From Maylandia zebra (taxonomy: Eukaryota; Chordata; Actinopteri; Cichliformes; Cichlidae), in the NCBI RefSeq assembly GCF_041146795.1, contig NC_135167.1, positions 1,627,454 through 1,691,453 on the forward strand: a stretch of DNA of 64,000 nucleotides. Direction: 5' to 3'. The notes under the pieces are model-generated. The model worked only from the letters and a program-made list of their open reading frames with translations, was not told the DNA's origin and did no database searches. This document shows, piece by piece, positions 26,150 to 54,900 of the stretch. Within the stretch, counting starts at the first letter, position 1; every line of letters starts with the position of its first letter. A program made the position numbers and the translations under genes.

Positions 26150-27250
26150 GATCACCGGATGTTGCGCTCGTCGGTTGATGGCAGCTTGACTCCTGCTTTC
26201 ATCTCCGGTGAGGACACACAGGTAACCGCTCCAGGTGTTTAAGCGACGGCTGCCCCACTGTTAACGCTCCGGCCTAATTCAAACTGATTAGGTGGGGTAT
26301 GGTTATTAGCTTGAATGCGAAGCTTTGACGAGAACCGGGAAAAAAAAATGGTATTTGGCGAAGTAAAGTTTGTACAGTGCTGTTAGCAGGCAGGGTTAGC
26401 TACAGTCTGGCTGCTAGCTCAGGTTAGCCGTGCTAACAGAAGTAAACTAATGTTGGCTTTAATTTCCAAAGGCGCGTTACATTTCCGCGCGGTGTTAGTT
26501 TGTCACTTGCGCTCTTTAATCCAAAAGGTGACACCTGACACGTGAGGGATACACTTATTCACAGGAAGACAGAATCAGATGCTAGTTTAGCAGAGCAGCT
26601 AGCCTGAGCAGGATGCCGTCCGCGCCGATGGACGTCACACAAGACTCGCCTTAAATTCGGTCCGGGTTACGGTTACCGTGCTGATCCGGACCGACATGCA
26701 GCTGATAATAAATCTTTTTAGGTGGTTCTTAATGCCCAAGGGTGCCTCCTTTAATCCGGCTGTAGTGTTATACTTGAATTAACCCGTTAATGTCTTGTTT
26801 TCTAGACTTTGGTGAAGTTGGTTAGCTTACAGTGTTTACTGTAAACACGTTAACCGAGCGGAGAGAAACGGGAGCTATCCCCACACACCGGACATCAAAC
26901 CCGGCAGGTAGGCTGGTGAGGTGATGCTCTGTGGTTCTTTAGCGGGACTCTCAAAGTTTCTTATCGTCGGCTTTAGCAGAACAGCTAACGCTGTAGCTGC
27001 CAGTGTTTCAGCTCTAGCTGAGCGGCTGCAGCATGTTTGCGCAGGAAAGTCCGCTCTGATGGTAGGAGAGAGGCTGAAGGTGTCACACACAGGCTCACAG
27101 GTTCACCTGCACATTCACGCGGTCAGCTCGCACTCTGTGACTCGGGCAGTCGGAAGCTAATTGCTCATTTCTGCTGTAAAGCAGTTAGCTGGTTAGGCTA
27201 GCCTGCTAGCCCGGGGTAAACCTCAGTGAGTTTGCGCCGCTGAAACACGT
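26150..27250 (+). promoter_or_regulatory. txlng: probable txlng promoter and 5' non-coding region
   Basis: The stretch upstream of txlng is richer in CpG than the sequence around it, and the first coding exon has a splice acceptor at its 5' edge (AG at 28250-28251). At least one upstream non-coding exon must therefore exist. A possible donor (CACACAG followed by GTAACC) sits at about 26221. I see no TATA box. The promoter placement is inference from composition and gene position only. Confidence 0.35.
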
Positions 27251-28267
27251 TATAAAGTCCATTTTAGAGATTTTTAAGCTTCTTAAAGTATTCCACCGAA
27301 CGTTTTCAGGGCGTCTAAACTATCAGCTGCTACTATTAGTGGAAAGATGCTAACGAACTGGTCTGTTTGTAGGCCTGAGTGTAAGTTTTATTCAGCGCGT
27401 GTGTGCACTGAACTCACACTGTTACCATCGTGCGTACAGGGTCAGCCTGCTGCTGCTGCACACGCGTGTTTCACTGTGAACACAGTCCTGCTGTCTTTGT
27501 GGAGAAGCACGAGCTCCTCATCCTCTTCATCCCGTTCAAGCCATCAGGCTGCGGCCGAGCTGAAAGTCTGAGCTTATTTCACGCAGTTAGGGTTTATTCC
27601 ACGAGAAAGACTTATTGTAAAGTTGTATTGTTGACATTGACAGCAGCTGTGGCTGGTCTCTGTTATAACAACACTTTGAATGAGGAGAAGGATTTAGGAC
27701 AGAGCACCAACAGAGGTCCATAAACACCTGGAACACCAGTTGATGCTTAAACAGTGTGTGGTAAGTGATGTGCATTTACCCGCGTGGAACAACAGCAGTG
27801 GGTTTAATCACACAGTCGGAGAGGATCAACCCTGTCTGAGAATAAATCACAACCTGCTGTTGTACACCTGAGGCAGGTGAAGAGGGGTTTGAGGTCACTG
27901 TCAGTCGTTGTCAGCAGGAAGGCGACGCTCACCGCCCAGAGTTTTTCACAATATTTGGAGTGATGTCGACGTGGATTTAGTGTTTATTCTTCGTCAGTGT
28001 GAAATCTTTCTCACCTGTTTGATATTGTGAATAAGATGAAACTATATTTCCTAATCTGAAGCAGACCTGAATGGAAATACATGTCAGACTTGGCCAGAAT
28101 TAGAGACATGAGAACAACTCCACTGTGTCCACCCACCACTCTGACCTCTTCAGTAAACCCAACTGCAGATTTGAGGGTCAGATAATTGATTTTATTTCTC
28201 CGTGCTTTGACTTCCATCATGTGGTAATCTCGTGTTTGCTCTGACCTTCAGCTCGTGACCGACGCTG

Positions 28268-32913
<4,646 letters not shown>

Positions 32914-34095
32914 GCTCACCTCGCAGCCTGCGTGGAGGTGAGGGGGCGTGGTGGGAGGGGCTTCACGCAGCTCCAGCCTAGTTCCACAACTAGCCAGAAA
33001 ACCATCTTCAGTGGAGATGGAGCTCTTTTTTTTTTTTTAACATAGACCTCCTCAGATTTCTACACAGAAGCTGAAGCCGTGTCTCTTTGTGTGATAAATG
33101 ATTGTATCAGATTCTCTAAATCGTGGCCCACGGTAACGATCGGCACTTCTTCATACTCCCCGTTTCTACTCGATCTTTATTTTCATAGGGAACCTCCAGG
33201 CGGGCCTTCGATTTCTCTCCTCACACGCCTGAGTATGACTTTGATTTGAGTCGGACACGCTGTCGAGTGTCTGAGGAAACGGGACTGGGGTCAGAGGTCA
33301 TCTGACCGACCACAGGGGCGGGAAATGGCAGAACCTCGCAGTGTAGTTGGTTCTAAGTGTTTCCAGCAGATTGAGTCTGTCTGCTGCAGCTGCGATTTCA
33401 GTCAGTCTTAAATTTTATTAATGATGAATGAGTCTGTGGATGTCTCCTCCACCATGATGCAGCTCCACCTGCTGCACGTTCAGGTGAGAGGAAACTTTCA
33501 GAGGACAGTCAGCGACACTGATCCACGGTGCAGCTCTGATCACGTTTAAACGAATGTTTAGAAAAATAATCAAAATGATTCAATTTGAACTTTATTGAAA
33601 TGTAGGAGCTTCGGTCTGATCACACAAATGTTTTTTGGTTTTCATTAACAAAACTGGTGATAACAGGAAGTGACTGTAGTTTAACGTCACGTCGTTAATG
33701 TCACGCGGCTGCCATCGGGACGCAGCGGGATCGCTTTTGAACCTGCTGATAGGCACCGAGTCGGCATGACGACAGCCTCTGTCAAGTGTTTAAAAAAACA
33801 AATACAAACCATGAGTTTTGGGCGTTGTTTGCTGCCCCCCTGTGGTCAACCAGTGTCATTTCTTCTCCTTTGAAGCCGTTCAACACGTTTCTGGGGATCA
33901 TGCATGTGTTTTGTGTTGAGGAGCGTGCACGTGTGAGGAAGAGTCGAAGGCCTTCGTCCTCTGAAAAGTGATTTCATGTAAATTATGTTTGGAAATGATG
34001 ATGGGCTCTGTGATCTTTATACTGGAAGAAAAGCTGAATGTGATTTTTCTTTTTTTAATGAATCTGAATAAAAAAAGAAATGTTGGTTTCTGTCA
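32914..34095 (+). other. txlng: txlng 3' untranslated region
   Basis: The sequence from the TGA to just past the first good poly(A) signal (AATAAA at 34067-34072) is non-coding, with no recognisable repeat and no competing ORF. It includes a poly(T) run at 33028-33039. The 3' UTR length of about 1.2 kb is inferred from the signal, not from transcript data. Confidence 0.6.
34067..34072 (+). terminator. txlng: poly(A) signal AATAAA, txlng
   Basis: Canonical hexamer about 1.15 kb after the txlng stop codon. It is the first AATAAA on the + strand in a position to end the transcript. Confidence 0.6.
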
Positions 34096-34365
34096 GTGAT
34101 GCATATTATTAGGAACACCTGGGTCTGAGCAGGGGTCAAATCCCGCTCCGGGTCATTCTGTGGAGATTAAGTCATCAAGCAAGAAATTGTCTCAAACATT
34201 CATCTCTCTTCACCTTTTCATCATTTATCAGTTTTCTTTGACCAGGTCGTTAAAGTGGATCTATTTTGTTTCTATTCTTGGACTGTACCAGACCAGCTTT
34301 GCATGATTCAAAATAATCCTTCTGTATATCATACCTGGCCTCACTGCTGCTGAAATAGGCTGGTT

Positions 34366-34510
34366 TAGCTCCTCCCACTTTAAGACAGCATTCTGATTGG
34401 CTGCTTCTTGAAAAACAGGGCACCACCTCTCTGTGACATCATCCAGATTCAAGAGTAGAAAAAACTGAGACTGTTTAGAGCAGCTGAGCTTTAACATGAA
34501 GGACACAACG
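34366..34510 (+). repeat. dispersed repeat family B
   Basis: Collinear with 22728-22920 (GCTCCTCCCACTTTAAGACA, CTCTCTGTGACATCATCCAG, AAGAGTAGAAAAAACTGAGA, GAGCAGCTGAGCTTTAACAT). It lies between the txlng and rbbp7 3' ends. Confidence 0.65.
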
Positions 34511-35394
34511 CAGGAACAGGAAATACACGACAGGAAGTGAGCAGAAGCAGGTCCACTTTAACTCGGGGTCACCCTCGATGGTCCCGCCGACGTGTCGACC
34601 GTGTTTCAGAGAGTCTCCGGCGTCGGATGAGGCTCTCGGCTTTTTGATGTGCCGTCGTTTAAAAAACGCTCCAGCTGCTTTCTGCGCTGTTCTCCTGCTG
34701 CACATCTGTAATTCAAACCACACAGCAGCGCCCGAATGACTGAGGCAGTTTGATCCGTTTTCATCTTTTTCCTGTCAGGTGATGGCGTCTGTCTCCGCCC
34801 ACCACAAAACCTCAGCACGACCTTTTATCGAGAACGTTAAACTTTATTGAAACAGCTGCGAGAACAGCAACGCTGAAAGTTTGAAGGAGCGTTTGGACCC
34901 GTCAGATTCACCGGTTCTGTTTTTATTGAACTTGTTCCCCCCCACACACACATAATGAAGGGGCCAGATAAAGTCACATGATCAGTGTTTGGACCTGTCA
35001 GGTAACGGATTGTGTTCGACATGATTTCACCTGTGACCTCTTTAAAAGACTGTACATGGAAGATGGAGGTGGTGACGCTGGGGACCAAGGTTGCGGCACG
35101 TTTCTTCTTTCTGACTCTCAGGTAATGTCAGAATCTACCTCTGCAGGTGAGACTGAACAAAGAGGCGTCACAGCTTTGGAGAGCTTCTTGTTTGACTAAC
35201 GACCCCTCATTACCGTGTTCCTACAGTCTGTCTCGCTTTTCAATAAACGTTTTGTAGAATTTGCAGCGCTGCTGGTTTCTGTTCTTTGATTCCTGTTTGT
35301 TCCTCATGTTGATCAGGTCGTTGTTTTCATAACGGCACAAATGATACAGGAGCTGATGGTTTGGCTAGAGGCCGGATCTTAAAGAATTGCTGAG

Positions 35395-35903
35395 ACGCAT
35401 TTTTGGAAAAGTTACAAAAGCTTTATTGCGATCAGAGGTGCAGGAACCAAAAACTAAAGTTTCACATCATGTAACAGAACAAAGGTCTGTTTCCCTCGGG
35501 TGTAGGAATTTAGCCAAATGCAGGGGTGAGGAAGTACCGAAGGAGCGGGAATGTTTGTTTGGAGGACGCGTCGTCAACTCGGGAACATCTAACAGGAGCT
35601 GCAGGTGGAGGAACGGAGCAAGCTATGCTGTAACGCTGCGTTTCCTTCCGTCAGCCCTTTTAAAATGAATTCACAGCGACAGCGTGCACACAGAGCCAAT
35701 CCATCGAGCTCTGCCCACCCGAGAGGGACTTCAGTTCTTTTCCAGGTACGTCGGTGCTTTTGGGTACCGGGCAGTGGTGAAGCGAAGCAAGACGGCGCCG
35801 GAGTGCGAGACGCCTCCAACGCGCCGCGCTGCTCTTTTCGCACTGAGATGAATCAGAGGGAGGGAGAGGACGGGTGGGGGTCAGGGGTGGAGCCTGTGCG
35901 GGG
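35395..35903 (-). other. rbbp7: rbbp7 3' untranslated region
   Basis: The minus-strand sequence after the TAA reaches a canonical AATAAA at 35427-35422. A second AATAAA at 34848-34843 could give a longer form. The 3' ends of rbbp7 and txlng are then about 1.3 kb apart and do not overlap. Confidence 0.55.
35422..35427 (-). terminator. rbbp7: poly(A) signal AATAAA, rbbp7
   Basis: The plus strand reads TTTATT, so the minus strand reads AATAAA, about 480 nt past the stop codon. It is the first canonical hexamer downstream. Confidence 0.55.
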
Positions 35904-47671
<11,768 letters not shown>

Positions 47672-49689
47672 TGTCCAAACTCTGCCCGCGACTCGGAGCC
47701 GGACGGCAGAGAATCCAGGAAGGCGGGAGTTCTGTTAAAACTGCTGCTCGGGGGAGCCGCTGCTAAACCCACAGTCCTTCCCTCTCAGCGCCGGATTACG
47801 GAGGAGCGCTGCGCATGCGTGAGCGCGCGCATACTACAGGGGATCAGCGCTGTGCACAGACTGCGCAGACAGGGCATGCGCATCGAAAACAAAGAGAACA
47901 CAGAAACAGCGGAGTACCAGGACCACGGTGATGGGCACAGGACCAAAGGCAACAGTACAGTGGGCGGTGTCACGTGGGGGCGGGGTCGAATATCAAATTT
48001 ACACTTTACAAGATTTACAAGAAACTGGCAAATTCATTAGAAAAAAACCCCCAGTATTTTTTAAGAGGAAGGAACAGAAAATGTACAAGGAAAAATGTAC
48101 TTTTTTATTTTCTTAATGTGGCCTACAAAACAGACAGTGAGCAGTTTGCCTCTGACTGGAGGTCTTATAATGTCTCACAGTATAAGTACTCAGCATCTCG
48201 CCTAAAATCAACCAAATTTTGCTCCAAAAGGTGAACCGTTATTAGATATTCAGATAATAAAGGTCTCGTTTAAGTAAACCTGAATACAGGCTGAGATCAC
48301 ACCTGTGGCTGCTTTTCATGTTCTTTAATCCAACAGATGAAGGATGAAAAAGCAGCAGTAAGATGCTGTGATGTTCATCGGGAAAAGGTTTTATAATCCA
48401 GAGGAAGAAGCAGCTGAGCTCTCTGCAGCTCTGATGAATGTCACAATATAAAGAGTTAAACTTCACAGAGAAGCAGCTCTGAGGTGTGACTGATGCACAT
48501 TTAACACACCTGTGAACAAACTACAGCAGACTTACAGATCCTGCTATTAAAAGATCATTCCATACACACAAAAATGAATTTTAAAAAGCCGGTTTAAACA
48601 GAGCTTAAATATTTTTATTTTCTTTTAATTTGTGTAATTTTAGGATTATAATTTTGATTGGATGTCTCATACAGATTGGCTGAAACCAAAAAACTAAACT
48701 GAAGCAAGTAAACGTACACTGGAACCAAAGGGAAAAAAGAAAAGACTGAAATCAAAGGCAGAAGTGTGAGACCTCAGTAACACAGACAGCCAAGGAGGTC
48801 AGAAAGGTGCTTTTATTTTGGTGAGTGTGAACAGGAAACAGACGGGCTCTGCATTCCAATGAGTTTATTTTGTAAAAGTTTTGTCCATAAACAGCAAAAA
48901 CAGTTTACAGTAAATTACAAACCTTTAAAATGCAAAACATGTTCCAAATACGAGCATTAACAAAGATCGGAAAGAAACACCGACAGAGGAAGAGACGAGT
49001 TCGCGCAGAGAGGATGTCTCGACCCGCCGTGGGAAAATAAACAGTCTATATCTGATGACAACAGGAGTGGGAGCAAAGCAAAGGCAACGGGAGTTAAAAG
49101 ACCGAGCGGTCAGGCGTCGACTTTGATTCGGTCGAAGGAGGATTTGGCAACTTCAAAATAAAAGATGACACCGCCCGTCTCCTCTGAGGGTGGACGCGGT
49201 CCAGGTCACCTTCGGGAATACAGACAAGCCAACGGAAACAGAGGCGTCCGTTTCCTTCAGGTTCACTCGCTAACAGCAACATGACGCTGACCTCTGAGCA
49301 TCCACCAGGTCATCTGCAGAGTTACCTCAGTCTCTGTGAGTTAACCCAGGAGGTCATCATCATCATCATCATCATCTAATGTGTTTTGAAAAAAAGCAAA
49401 AACAAGAAAAAGTTTTTGATGTCAGAATGATTCATTTTAGTCTCCTGATTGGCAGAGACAAAAACACTCCCATATTTTTATAAGCAGGGTCAAAGTCCCG
49501 ACGCCAACCGGCGCCGCTTGGCCTCAAACTCACAGCGGGGAGGATGGCCGTAGACCCACGGGTCAAAAACTGAGTTGTTAGGGGTAACACGGGCTTAACT
49601 TAATGAGTTTGTCAGCCTGATCCTCCTCCACCTTTTTTTTTTAAACAGGAAGTAGTCTGGAGAGGTGGAAGTCCTAAATCAGAAATGAG

Positions 49690-49880
49690 TCCATCAGAGG
49701 GACGACTCAGAATCAGAGAGGCTCTGAGCGTGTGCAGAGAAGGGAGGGTGGAGGATGAAGTTGGAGCTGCCAGGCAGGAGAAGAGGAAGACCTCAGAGGA
49801 GATTCATGGATGTAGTGAAGGAGGACATGCAGAGGAGGAAGCTGGGACAGGAGGAGGTGGAGAGGACTGGAAGAAGAAGA
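49690..49880 (+). mobile_element. non-LTR retrotransposon 3' coding fragment
   Basis: It reads EGRVEDEVGAARQEKRKTSE and further on GGHAEEEAG. The nucleotides (GAGAAGAGGAAGACCTCAGA...TTCATGGATGTAGTGAAGGA, then GGACATG) match the R-R-G-R-P-x-x-R-F-M-D-V-V-K-E-D-M tail of fish LINE ORF2, frameshifted. Confidence 0.65.
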
Positions 49881-50649
49881 AAGTCTACTGGTGTGGAGAG
49901 GATAATCCCAGTTACTTTCTTTGTGTGGTAGTTTTCAGAGGTGGGTTTGCAGGGATGGGGTTTTTAAAGAATCTTCACCTACTTGGAACACATGTCACAG
50001 TTTGTGAAGAAACGAAACAATCTGAAAGGGAAAACGTTCGAACGGCTCGTCAGAATGAAGAAACCGGCTCGGGTCTCCCAGACGACGTCTGTTGTCAGGT
50101 TTCCCAGTTTCCACACCGTGTTACGTGGATGTGACGCGAGGGTCACCTCTGCCGGTCTGATGGATGCTCAGAGGTTAAACAGAAGAACCAGCCGACACTT
50201 GGATGGATGGCGAGTACAACAGCAGAGCATGCCACTATAAAAAGCTTTGAATTATACAGTGATCTATTTCACAGGTACACAGAGGAACGGATGTGTCACT
50301 TCTCCATAAAAAGATGAGCTGTTTTCTAGAGCGGCCCGAGTAGAATAGCGCTCCTACACTCTACAACCAAAGTCAAATATACAGATAAGAGTTAATACGG
50401 AGTTACAATGTGTAACCCGGTTGTGCACAACACTCCATACATTTATCTATGTATTTCCATTCATCTTTTTCTGGTTACATAAAAGAGTAACATATAGTGT
50501 GGATGGCTAATGTTTGACACTGAATATTCCATAAACCACTCCCATAATTATCCAGGTAAAAAAACAGAAACCTATTTCAAGCTACAACTAGAGTGATCAG
50601 TACACCGCAAAACCCGACATACATCATAGACGCTAGGAGAGTGTGTATA

Positions 50650-50716
50650 TATATATATATATACATATCTATATTTATACATATCTATATTTATATATAT
50701 ATATATACACACACAC

Positions 50717-50757
<41 letters not shown>

Positions 50758-50832
50758 GTATATATACATATGTGTATATATATATATATATATAATGTGT
50801 GTGTGTATATATATATATATACACACACACAT

Positions 50833-50863
<31 letters not shown>

Positions 50864-50968
50864 GTATATGTATATATACATATAATGTGTATATATATAT
50901 ATATATACACATTATATGTATATGTATATATACATATAATGTATATATATATATATATATATATACAC

Positions 50969-51004
<36 letters not shown>

Positions 51005-51076
51005 GTGTATATATATATATATATATACACACATTATATATATATATAATGTGTATATATATATATATATATACAC

Positions 51077-51118
<42 letters not shown>

Positions 51119-51264
51119 GTGTATATATATATATATATATATATACACATTATATATATATATATATATATATATAATGTGTATATATATATATATATAT
51201 ATACACATTATATATATATATATATATATATATAATGTGTATATATATATATATATATATACAC

Positions 51265-51325
<61 letters not shown>

Positions 51326-51348
51326 TATATATATATATATATATATAT
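50650..51348. repeat. palindromic TA-rich minisatellite, about 700 bp
   Basis: Long (TA)n runs are punctuated by about ten paired TACACATTATA / TATAATGTGTA blocks. The rightmost blocks recur every 57-59 bp. Each unit is itself a palindrome. ORFs on both strands (I-Y repeats) are artefacts. Confidence 0.95.
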
Positions 51349-51544
51349 GGGTCTTATCAAATGCATTTGTACACAGTGACAGGTGATCATGAGTGATGTG
51401 TACAGGTAGGTCTGTGCAGTCAGTATAAATACTGTCTGATGGTTATCTACACTGTGTGAGTATGACGTACACCTGGAGGAACACACCTGACCTGTCGCAC
51501 AAGGTGTGACTCAAAGGTTCTGAGAGCGGGTCCACCTGTCTGCT

Positions 51545-51955
51545 TAGTCATCAACGTTTCCAGGTCCAAACTCCGAGGAAGACGGTGAAGAAGGTCCAAC
51601 TCAGTCGAGGGATCAGCGTGGCTGTTCTCGCAGACACACCGCGGTGTCCAGGCTGGGGTGTCGGCGAGGAGAGGGGTTTAAAGGAGATGCAGAACTGACT
51701 GTGAGCCAGTGGAGGCTCATATGGGTGGGGCTGAGAAGTTTTGAACGTACTGCAGAACTCATCTAGGGCTGTGATTGGCCGACCGAACGGGGCATCGTTA
51801 CAGTAGTCCAGGTGGGAGGCGATAAAAGGCATGAATAGAGGTTTCAGCTGCAGAGGCTGAAAGTCTGAGAGCACTGGCTCGAGTCTGGAGATGTTCTTTA
51901 AGTGGCAGGATGCAGTTTCAGAGATGGAGGTAAGATTGGTTGGATACCTCATGAG
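51545..51955 (-). mobile_element. L2-like LINE fragment
   Basis: The minus strand encodes CHLKNISRLEPVLSDFQPLQ and MPFIASHLDYCNDAPFGRP, corresponding to the H-L-R-N-I-A-R-L-R-P...H-A-F-V-S-S-R-L-D-Y-C-N block of L2 reverse transcriptase. Internally deleted. Confidence 0.75.
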
Positions 51956-54900
51956 CTAGAATGTCCAGGTCTCTGTAAAAGGTCGTGTCCCTGCCGGGCG
52001 GAAGCAAACGCCATCAGGTGGCTGGAAGAAGACGCTGACAATGGACCAAACGCCCACAGCACGAGGCCAGTCGTTAATCTGCTCCTCTGCGGTTTGGACT
52101 ACTCGCTGTGAACAAGCGCCGAGCGTTCAGGTATTTGGTGTCTGGGACAGCGTGTCAAAGGTCAAAGGTCTGCAGCACGTTAAACAGAGCCTCGTGCATC
52201 GCAGGAGACGCGTGGACCAGAAACAGGTCGGTACGACAAAAAAGTTCACCTGATTTAAACTGAGCAGGTATGCTGGATATCAGCGGGCCGAATTTATATC
52301 AGGTGACGTTTCTGGACGAGTTCTCAGAACCTTGTGATCACATCCAAGTCGCAGAGCAAGCACAGATGCACCAATACTGTGTTTCTACTGTGTTTCTACT
52401 GTGTTTCTACTGTGTGCGACAAACTACAGGAAGTAGTACATGTAAAAAGTCATTTTTCAGCAGTTAGTCAGGAGGCAGGTCAGGACCGTAAGTTTGTGGA
52501 CACAAGCTCTGCAGTTTCACACACACCACAGTGGACAGCAGCTTTAACTCAAGGGTGAATTAAACTTGCATTCTCTCCAACAATCACCAGGGGGCGACAT
52601 CTCTCCAATCTGATAGACGTCTATGAGAAAAGGGGAGGTCAGTAACACTTATGGTGTCAGTCGGCGTCTCGGGTCTTATCGTTTAATTTGGAGATTGTGG
52701 TCTCATGAGTCCGAGTCCCTCACTCATACAGTCTGCAGCCAATCAGACAAAAGCTGTTGTTAAAAAGGGAGGAGCTTATTCCAAACTGCTCAGTCTGCGA
52801 TGTGCAGAGGCAAAATGATCCAATAACTTACAGGCCTGAGCGTACAAACATAAAACACAAGCACTGCGTCAGCGTGTGAGGAGATAAATCTGGGCGTTTC
52901 ACATCATGTTTGTTCACTCTGGAGCCTGAATGACACCCACAGAAACACACAGACGGGTCATGTTGTTGTGTTACCTCTGAGCTCTCACTGATTTCAGTCA
53001 CAGACGTTTCAGTGAAGCCTACAGCTTTTTGTTGATATAAAAAAACACTTGAACTAACGCTGAATGTGCCGAGACATTTACCGTTACCGGCACAGCGCGA
53101 CAGAAATGCTTATACTGGGTTTGCTTTAGTCAGCCTAGCTTTCATTAACCATTGTTTACATTCATCCTTTAAAATGGATTCAATTCCACAAAAACCACGC
53201 TGCGGTTACAGAGCGCAGCTGGTTAGCTACAGCAGAGCAATAAATAAATCCAGACGGCTCAGCTCTGTCGTCAGACTGCACCGGGGTTTCCTTTTGAATA
53301 AAGCGAGCTCGGACGGTCGGGTCAGTACGAACAGCTGACTCTGTTTGCTGATTGTTCGGAAGGTGCAGTCAGATCGAAGCGAGCCGGCCGAAACTTTTGA
53401 GTTTTTCTGTGCTTTTGTGAATTTTCAGCAGGTTCATTCTGCTGGGCTGTTAGCTACCTCCACAATAACACCAACACAGAACATTTTAACTGTGGTCAAC
53501 ATCTGGATCACACCTCTGGAACAACATCGGCTTCAGCCAATCAGCATTTAGGATTTAGAGAGCCCTGCTGCTGATGTCATCAAAAGACGTGCAGAGATCA
53601 ACGTGAGAAGTTCGACGAGTCGGACAGCAACATCGAAAAAATGCTAACACAACCAATAAGCATTCACAGCACCTGGCCAGCTCACCTGAGCAACGACAGG
53701 TGCCTTACTGTGCACGCGGTCGCTGCCTGATCTGTACTGGAGACCCGATTTATTCCACACATGTGCAAACACGCTCACACTTCCTGTCACAGTTTAAAAG
53801 TAATATTTTTCTTGCTGGTGTTACCTGATACCTACGTCTTCTGTTGTGAAGAAATTAATATGGCATATTTATTCTTGTTTGTCTAAAGCAGCCTTCTTTT
53901 ATCTGCCAGTTTCCCCTCAAACAGACACATTTATAGAGGAAATCTTTAACTTTATAGGTTTGATTGATAAATATCTTTAAACACGTGCTTAGTTTGACTT
54001 TTTAATTTTTGCATAGTCGAAAGAATAATTTGTTCATATTTTACAGTCACTTTATAACTAATCCAAGTTTTTATTATTAACACGCTGAACCACAAAAAAA
54101 TATTTATTTATATTCGGTGGTTTTTAAATGTTGTCGATGTTGGCAGGAGAGCGCTCTGTGATGACATCACAAACACCGATTGGCTAACGCAGCTGTTGCT
54201 CAGATCTGCGTGTCCGTCTGTGACGAGGTTCACGGTTCGGACTAAAGCTAAAACTTTACGCTCCTAAATCAGCTACTGAAGCTTAAACACAGTAAATTAA
54301 AACACATCACTGTCGCCTCAGGCCAAGTAGAAACAAATCAAATCAAGAATAAAGCTCCATTAAAAACACACATTATGGTATCAAAGCTCCTAAAGGTTTA
54401 CATGTACTTAATGCCACTTAAAATATCCTTCAAATCATCGCATGAAACTAATTACAACCTTCAGCCGTTGATTTTCGAGGCTTCTCCTGGGATTAAGTGA
54501 GAGTGCTGAGAAATAACCCGTGTGACGTAATGCCCAGTCTCAAGCCTGGTACCAACGTGGAGGCTGATACCAGCATCAGTAAGGGTGCATCTTTCATACA
54601 AACACACACTGAAGAACAGGAAGTGGAGGTGTCGATGGCAGCCAGCAGGTGGTGCTGATGAGAAATCATGTCGTGGGGTCACCGTGCCAACGTCGCAGCT
54701 ACGCGCAACAATTTCCCCTCTAGTGTTCCTCTAAGAGCAGCTGGTTCTGAGGAAGGAAAAGACAGCGTGTTCAGAAAAGCTAAAGCAGACTCGTCTCAGG
54801 CACTTTCACATTCAGCACATTCATGTCTAATCCATTGGCTTTTTGACCATTGTTGCGGGAGCACATTTGTGAGGACTCTGTGCAGGCCAGTCAACCACAC

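Noticed and set aside
34978..35199. Plus-strand 73-aa ORF followed by AATAAA at 35242
   Set aside because: No splice acceptor context or homology; lies between two convergent genes. The hexamer alone is not enough to call a gene.
49265..49312. Second candidate last exon of hdgfl3 on the minus strand (reads DLVDAQRSAS)
   Set aside because: Weak polypyrimidine tract and no convincing similarity to the HDGFL3 tail.
50572..51386. I/Y-repeat ORFs of 100-150 codons on both strands
   Set aside because: Pure consequence of (TA)n and TGTA repeats lacking stops in some frames.
52690..52745. Candidate last coding exon of hdgfl3 on the minus strand (good polypyrimidine tract, reads CMSEGLGL)
   Set aside because: The acceptor region belongs to dispersed repeat family B (compare 34366-34510), and the peptide does not match the expected C-terminus.
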